From a virus, in IMG/VR virus record IMGVR_UViG_3300049825_000530, positions 1 to 34,149 of that record: a stretch of 34,149 bases of DNA. One strand, given 5' to 3'. How positions within the stretch are numbered: position 1 is the first letter of the stretch; each line of letters opens with the position of its first letter. A model generated the notes under the pieces. That model worked only from the letters and a program-made list of their open reading frames with translations, was not told the origin of the DNA and made no database searches. Position numbers and translations under genes: made by a program. This document shows positions 30,032-34,149 of the stretch, one piece after another.

Positions 30032-30929
30032 CGACCGGGCCCACCAAGAATTTTCCAGGCTGCCGCCGCGCAGAGCGGGACTTGTCCGTTGCCGAGCGCT
30101 TTAATTCGGTGTACCCGATGGGCCATCCCATCAACCACTCGACCCACACTGGGTTCAGTGTCCCACCAAGTACCTCTGGTAGACAGGGCGTGTGGCCTCG
30201 GTCCTTCGCTGATCGCTTGACTTTCCCGCTGCGATAGTCCCGTGCTAATGGTGTTGGTAGCTTCACTTGGGCCGACAATTTCGGTTCGCCTCGGCTGTTC
30301 CACTTCCCCGCTTTCCGTGCCACCGCATCGTCTGCAACTGGCGTCTGCCATACCCATGTGGCTAGACCGTCGCCGCTGGTCGCTGACGCTCCCTTGCGGT
30401 TGTAATTCCCGCAGACTGTCGGTGTTGGCACGCCATGCAAAACACCACCAGCGTTCGCGTTGATGGGGCGCACCCACGTCAGCAGCGGCCAGCACTGTCC
30501 ATCGCGCATCGTACCCGCGCGCGGCCAAGTCTCTGAGAACGTATCCAAGCCCTCGACCAACGATTGCTGGCGAGTTCTCCAGGAACAGGTAATTGGGTCG
30601 TACCACGTCAGCGATGCGGAGGACTTCGCGGTATAATCCGCTTCGCTCGCCATCGATCCCGCTCCCTCTGCCGGCGACGCTAATATCTTGGCAAGGGAAT
30701 CCTGCATGGATGCAATCCACTCTTCCGGTCCATTGGGATGGATCAAACAATTGGACGTCGCCTTCATGCACGTGCAGGCCAGGAAACCATCCGTCGGTTG
30801 ATCGTTGTCTGAGCGTGGCGCAGCAGTCGGGGTCCCATTCGACGGCGCAGATGGGTGTGTGTCCAAGAATGAGGTCTGCGAGTAGTCCGCCGCCTGCTCC
30901 TGCGAATAAGTGGAGGGTTTGCATGTCAT
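30021..30929 (-). CDS. Overprinted second protein in the +1 frame of the methyltransferase gene
   Basis: 302 residues from an ATG at 30929, five bases before the methyltransferase ATG, to a TAA at 30021, seven bases beyond its stop. It covers 100% of that gene in another frame of the same strand. It is not random-looking: it contains TFSETWPRAGTMRDGQCWPL (about residue 132), GVPTPTVCGNYNRKGASATS, LPTPLARDYRSGKVKRS and LNPVWVEWLMGWPIGYTELK (about 258-277). From memory these match a phage protein family seen beside or fused with C5 methyltransferases. No enzymatic core is known to me; it may help target recognition. The ribosome site is close (3-4 bases), so translation could be coupled or weak. 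Confidence 0.72.
   Translation of the reverse strand: MTCKPSTYSQEQAADYSQTSFLDTHPSAPSNGTPTAAPRSDNDQPTDGFLACTCMKATSNCLIHPNGPEEWIASMQDSLAKILASPAEGAGSMASEADYTAKSSASLTWYDPITCSWRTRQQSLVEGLDTFSETWPRAGTMRDGQCWPLLTWVRPINANAGGVLHGVPTPTVCGNYNRKGASATSGDGLATWVWQTPVADDAVARKAGKWNSRGEPKLSAQVKLPTPLARDYRSGKVKRSAKDRGHTPCLPEVLGGTLNPVWVEWLMGWPIGYTELKRSATDKSRSARRQPGKFLVGPVDEK
30028..30924 (-). CDS. C5 cytosine-specific DNA methyltransferase
   Basis: 298 residues from the ATG at 30924 (an in-frame GTG at 30936 is alternative; AGGGTGG fits the ATG best). It has the canonical order: SAM-binding motif I LFAGAGG (about residue 6), the acidic motif II VEWDP, motif IV HAGFPCQDISVAG with catalytic Cys at about residue 78, motif VI FLENSPA, motif VIII QRERWW and a motif X-like RIKALGNGQVP near the C-terminus. 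The enzyme methylates C5 of a cytosine in a specific short site; the target recognition region is short. In phages this protects against host restriction or alters host DNA. Its stop TGA overlaps the small terminase ATG. Another frame of similar length covers it (see the entry at 30021-30929). Confidence 0.93.
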   Translation of the reverse strand: MQTLHLFAGAGGGLLADLILGHTPICAVEWDPDCCATLRQRSTDGWFPGLHVHEGDVQLFDPSQWTGRVDCIHAGFPCQDISVAGRGSGIDGERSGLYREVLRIADVVRPNYLFLENSPAIVGRGLGYVLRDLAARGYDARWTVLAAADVGAPHQRERWWCFAWRANTDSLRELQPQGSVSDQRRRSSHMGMADASCRRCGGTESGEVEQPRRTEIVGPSEATNTISTGLSQRESQAISEGPRPHALSTRGTWWDTEPSVGRVVDGMAHRVHRIKALGNGQVPLCAAAAWKILGGPGR

Positions 30930-31025
30930 TTACCACCCTGGTTTCCCGTGGAACCGTGGACCGCGCTTGTTTTCATGGACCGTGCTTGGACCGAGTGGTG
31001 AGAAAAAACACGGTAAAAACAATGC

Positions 31026-31257
31026 ATGTCCACGATGTCCATGATGTCCTTCATTAAATAGAGAGTAACAGTAGGGACATGTTGTGGTGCGTGTGTGCGT
31101 GGTGATGTGGCGGGGGTTGTGGTGTGTGCGTGGTGGTGCTGTGTGGTGGTTATGGGGCTATGACAAGTTGCGTGGACATCGTGGACATCGTGGACATGCC
31201 GCATATTTACCGCTGTTTGGTGTTTGGTTTTGGTCCACGATGTCCGTCGTGTCCGTG
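31026..31257. repeat. Three clusters of 9-bp-spaced repeats; candidate replication origin or terminase-binding site
   Basis: The core ATGTCC (or its complement GGACAT) recurs at exact 9-bp steps. Cluster A: ATGTCC at 31026, 31035 and 31044. Cluster B: GGACAT at 31174, 31183 and 31192 (inverted relative to A). Cluster C: GGTCC-type cores at 31231, 31240 and 31249 in the orientation of A, with one or two changes in the outer units. A single GGACAT is at 31075. Between primase-helicase and methyltransferase genes this is a likely iteron-type origin, as in phage P4, where the alpha primase-helicase binds repeats. A small-terminase (cosB-like) site is the alternative. Confidence 0.55.
31081..31160 (-). 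promoter_or_regulatory. G/T-only tract between repeat clusters, candidate Rho-utilisation or unwinding element
   Basis: About 80 bases of the plus strand consist almost wholly of G and T (GTGCGTGTGTGCGTGGTGAT and similar). The minus-strand RNA is C/A-rich and unstructured, as rut sites are. It directly follows the primase gene and contains no supported gene. A strand-biased element helping the neighbouring repeats to act as an origin is a second possibility. Confidence 0.35.
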
Positions 31258-31274
31258 ATCGGTAATGTTTTTGG

Positions 31275-34094
31275 TTATTGGGGCAGTGCGCCATCAGCCC
31301 CCCTGTTGGCGTTGCGCCATTCTTGGTCTTCGGCTTCGTCGGCGGCTTCGCGGCTTTGGGCGCTGGCGGCAAATAGGTCTTCGTTGGCGGTTGGGGTGGC
31401 GGCGACTTTTTCGGCGCGGGCTTTTAATTCTGCAGCGGATGCTTTTTGTTCGGCGTCTTCGGCGGCGGTGAGTGGTCGCAGGTAATAGCGTGGGCGTTTG
31501 GTTTTGTCGTCGCTCTTGTCGTCGGGTTTGGGGTCGTCGGTTTTTGGCGCGGCTGGGCGGTGGCCCTTTTCCCATCCGGCTTCACCTAAGCGACGCGCCA
31601 CCCATTGGTCGCCGCGCAAAATTCCGCCGACGGTGCGGGTGTAAAATTTGAATAGCACGGCTATTTCCGTGAGCGTGTAGCCACGTTTGGGGTCGTACAT
31701 CGGGACCACGAAGATGGGGGCTTCGCCATTCAGTCCGAATGGCTTGCCCTCTTCGCTAACGATTAGCTTTTGCCATTTTCGCTCATCGCACCAGGAGAGG
31801 AAATTATCGAAACTATCTTGCACGACGAGTTCGCGCTGGCGGTCGCGGACGACGTCTTCCACTGCGTCGAATGGTGCGGGTTCGTCTTCGTGGACGGCCT
31901 GCCAGGCCAGAAAAGAATCAGTGCCGTTGACGCCTTCGCGGTCGGTTCTGCCGTTGACTTTAATTTCATAGAATCGACGCATGCCGGTGGGGTCGTTGAT
32001 GACGTCGCGCACGGGGTTATTGGTGTCACCGATGAAGGCCATACGACGGACGACGGAATTGTGATGGTGTCCGCCAAGTTCGCGGTAACTTTTCTTTTTA
32101 CTGGTGAGGGTATTTTTTAGGGCTTGGACTTCGGCTTTATTGCCGCCGGACATTTCACCCCAAAAACCCACGGCGTAATCGCCCAATATTTCGGTCGAAC
32201 GGTCATCAGTCAGGGTGGCGGCATTAATGCCAATCATTAATTCAGCCCACGGCGTGCACAGCTTTTCGATAGCGGTTGATTTTCCGTCGCCTTGTTTGCC
32301 GACGAATATTGGCATTAAGTCCCATTGAACGCCGCGACCACTGTTTAATCGTTTGACTTGCCAGATCCAATGGCGCATCACCGCAAAGTCGGTGGGGTCG
32401 TCGCGGCCTGTGGTGGCTTTTAGCCAGCGGCGCAATTCGCAGTTGCCTGCATCGGTTGATGGTTTGCCAATTATTTTTGCGAGAATAGCGGCGCGGCGTT
32501 TGGCGCGGGCTTCCTCGGTGAGTGCTGCCAGGGTGATGTCCACCCGGTCACGTGGTAATGATTCAAAAAAACTAGCGTGCGTGAAATAGAAATGGTTGAC
32601 TAATTCGCGAGTTTTGATGGCGACTGATTGCCCTTCTTTTGTCAACCAGCCGTTGACGGCGTCGGGGTGCAGGTCGCGGCCTTGTAAATACCTTTGCAGT
32701 GATGCGACCAGGAAACGGTGGAATCCTTTGTCTTTTTCTTCGCCGCCCACCATTCCCTGCCCCGCAGGGGAGGTCAGCGCGATTTGTGCCGCTTTGATGC
32801 GGTCTTTGACGGTCTTGGCTTTCAATCCTAAATGGTTGGCTGATTGTTCTAAATATAAATCACGCAATTGGACGTCAGGCATTGGCAGTGCGACGGTAAT
32901 TAATTTATCCAAGGCGTGCAATTTGGCGACGTCATCGAGCTTTGCGACGTCGGGTGCTGTGGTGTTAAGTAAATACAGCCAGCCATCAACGGGGTTTTGT
33001 ATCGTTGATAAATACAAGTCGTTGTTGGTTTGGGTAATTTCGGACACATCTTTGCCGCCGGTCAGCATGGCAACCTGGACGTGTGCGCCCTGGGCTAAGG
33101 CAAGCGGTATGGTCTTTGCCGTTGCCCGTTGTCCGGCTTTGTCCCCGTCCAATACCAACACCAAGCGGCCAGTGGCGTCGATGGATTGGCACATGGCGGA
33201 CAGGTGCCGGTCGGTAATAGCCGTTCCCATGCAGCAAACGGCTTCGGTGATGCCAGCTTGGTGACTGGCCATCACGTCGGTTGGGCCCTCCATCACCAGC
33301 ATGCGGCTTGATTCGCGGGCGGCGATTCGGGCGCGGTGTAAATTCCAGACGGTAGCGCCCTTTTGATATAATGGCGTGTCCGTGTTGTTTACATATTTTC
33401 CGATACTGCGCGCTTTGCACTCTTCTGACGTGCGCAAAGTGCGACCGCTAAATGCAATTGGCTGTCCGAAACGGTCGCAAATGGGAAACGTGATACGTTC
33501 AAAAAAGAAATCATCCGTACGGCCCGAACGATCAACGGTCAGATTTGTTGCCAGTAACACCGCCGGATCGTGACCGGCTTTTAATGCTGCCTTTAATAAT
33601 TGACCACTTCCTGGTGCCCAGCCAACGCCGAACGCCGTCAGGGTTTCATCGGTCAATCCGCGACCATGCAAATATTCGAGCGCCAGACGTCCAGCCGGTG
33701 CGCGCAATTGTTCGGCGTAAAAATTCGCCGCGAACTTCACCGCTGAAAAAAGGTTTTCTTTTTCGCTGCGGGTCGGACCCTTCACCCCTTTGGTATCAAC
33801 CACCAAGGCAAAGCCAACGCGACGCGCCAAAAATTCCACAGCGTCGCGAAAGTCGCAATGCTCGCGGGCCATAATTAAATCAACGGCATCACCGTGAGCA
33901 CCGCAACCAAAGCAGTGATAATGCCCGTCATCGTAAACGGTGCAGGACGGCGTGCGCTCTTGGTGAATCGGGCAACAGCATGCCCAGTTGCCGCCTGCTT
34001 TTTTAATCGCGACGTACGACGCCATCAAATCGGGCAAATCTACTTTTGCCTTGAGTGCCTGCACCTGCGCGTCACCGTAAAAGCCAGCGGTCAT
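31275..34094 (-). CDS. DnaG-type primase fused to VirE/D5-like superfamily 3-type helicase
   Basis: 939 residues. Residues 10-75 hold a CHC2-type zinc finger (CPIH with C41/H44, then CFGCG with C61/C64). Residues about 110-250 form the primase core, and 262-350 a TOPRIM region with MEGPTD (E269) and the DGD pair in LVLDGDKAGQ (D316, D318). A helical linker follows, then an ATPase domain with Walker A GKQGDGKS (599-606) and a Walker B-like GFWGEMSG around 648, of the virulence-associated-E/D5 type. The C-terminal ~100 residues are charged and disordered-looking. One protein can thus prime and unwind, like the alpha protein of P4. GGTGAG precedes the ATG. The frame stays open upstream to the window edge. 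Confidence 0.93.
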   Translation of the reverse strand: MTAGFYGDAQVQALKAKVDLPDLMASYVAIKKAGGNWACCCPIHQERTPSCTVYDDGHYHCFGCGAHGDAVDLIMAREHCDFRDAVEFLARRVGFALVVDTKGVKGPTRSEKENLFSAVKFAANFYAEQLRAPAGRLALEYLHGRGLTDETLTAFGVGWAPGSGQLLKAALKAGHDPAVLLATNLTVDRSGRTDDFFFERITFPICDRFGQPIAFSGRTLRTSEECKARSIGKYVNNTDTPLYQKGATVWNLHRARIAARESSRMLVMEGPTDVMASHQAGITEAVCCMGTAITDRHLSAMCQSIDATGRLVLVLDGDKAGQRATAKTIPLALAQGAHVQVAMLTGGKDVSEITQTNNDLYLSTIQNPVDGWLYLLNTTAPDVAKLDDVAKLHALDKLITVALPMPDVQLRDLYLEQSANHLGLKAKTVKDRIKAAQIALTSPAGQGMVGGEEKDKGFHRFLVASLQRYLQGRDLHPDAVNGWLTKEGQSVAIKTRELVNHFYFTHASFFESLPRDRVDITLAALTEEARAKRRAAILAKIIGKPSTDAGNCELRRWLKATTGRDDPTDFAVMRHWIWQVKRLNSGRGVQWDLMPIFVGKQGDGKSTAIEKLCTPWAELMIGINAATLTDDRSTEILGDYAVGFWGEMSGGNKAEVQALKNTLTSKKKSYRELGGHHHNSVVRRMAFIGDTNNPVRDVINDPTGMRRFYEIKVNGRTDREGVNGTDSFLAWQAVHEDEPAPFDAVEDVVRDRQRELVVQDSFDNFLSWCDERKWQKLIVSEEGKPFGLNGEAPIFVVPMYDPKRGYTLTEIAVLFKFYTRTVGGILRGDQWVARRLGEAGWEKGHRPAAPKTDDPKPDDKSDDKTKRPRYYLRPLTAAEDAEQKASAAELKARAEKVAATPTANEDLFAASAQSREAADEAEDQEWRNANRGADGALPQ

Positions 34095-34149
34095 GCGCTC
34101 ACCGTATGACTGTCCGAATTGTGCCCGTTGTTTCTGTGCTGTTTCGTGA

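Noticed and set aside
30926-31372. Minus-strand open frame of 148 codons through the repeat region
   Set aside because: Its product is His/Thr/Arg-rich low complexity produced by the repeats and the G/T tract, it overlaps the primase end, and it has no good start context.
32596-33264. 222-codon plus-strand frame antisense to the primase
   Set aside because: Opposite strand to a strongly supported gene, with Ser/Arg/Cys-rich shadow composition and no motif.
1-34149. CRISPR arrays, insertion sequences or rRNA genes
   Set aside because: No regularly spaced repeats of CRISPR length, no transposase, no rRNA-like sequence seen; the only periodic repeats are the 9-bp clusters near 31.1 kb.
1-34149. 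Direct terminal repeats proving circularity
   Set aside because: The first and last ~30 bases show no visible overlap, so circularity rests only on gene order and the attP evidence.

Overview
The window looks like the essentially complete genome of a temperate tailed double-stranded DNA phage (about 34 kb) in its unintegrated form. A 48-bp copy of the 3' half of a tRNA-Arg(ACG) gene, ending in an encoded CCA, lies at 3932-3979 next to the integrase gene and has phage genes on both sides. That is the arrangement of an attP site, not of a prophage end. Packaging and head genes of the lambda gpA/gpB/gpC type, a Gram-negative style lipoprotein signal and the CCA-encoding tRNA fragment suggest a Gram-negative host. 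I cannot name the genus.

Layout. Bases 1-4012 hold the lysogeny module. A Cro-like gene runs off the left edge on the minus strand. Divergent from it is a plus-strand operon of CI-like repressor, a secreted small protein, a membrane zinc-ribbon protein and a tyrosine integrase, all joined by a 3-bp gap or 1-bp overlaps. A two-gene minus-strand cassette (HicB-like protein plus an unknown partner) follows, then attP and a terminator. Everything from 34094 down to 4094 is one long minus-strand programme. In transcription order it contains: DnaG-type primase fused to a VirE/D5-type helicase; a repeat-rich noncoding interval (candidate origin or terminase site); a C5 cytosine methyltransferase gene with a second open frame over nearly its whole length; terminase small subunit; six small unknown genes; terminase large subunit; two small genes; a connector-like gene; portal; three accessory or fibre-like genes including a 1119-aa protein; S49 protease with scaffold-like tail; decoration protein; major capsid; an intrinsic terminator; structural and fibre genes; a small membrane protein and lipoprotein pair (possible lysis or spanin role); head-tail joining, tail tube and distal tail genes.

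How it works together. The repressor keeps a seemingly intact Ala-Gly cleavage site and Ser residue, so RecA-dependent induction is likely. Its start codon sits where a leaderless transcript would begin. Reading off the left edge and re-entering at the right edge would place the Cro-like gene directly upstream of the primase. That is the expected early-operon order and suggests the window is a circularly permuted complete genome.

Most notable points: (1) the methyltransferase locus, where two different frames about 300 codons long each carry features of recognisable phage protein families; (2) three clusters of three 9-bp-spaced repeats after the primase gene; (3) two uncharacterised two-gene cassettes in lysogeny-associated positions; (4) no recognisable endolysin and no long tape-measure gene.
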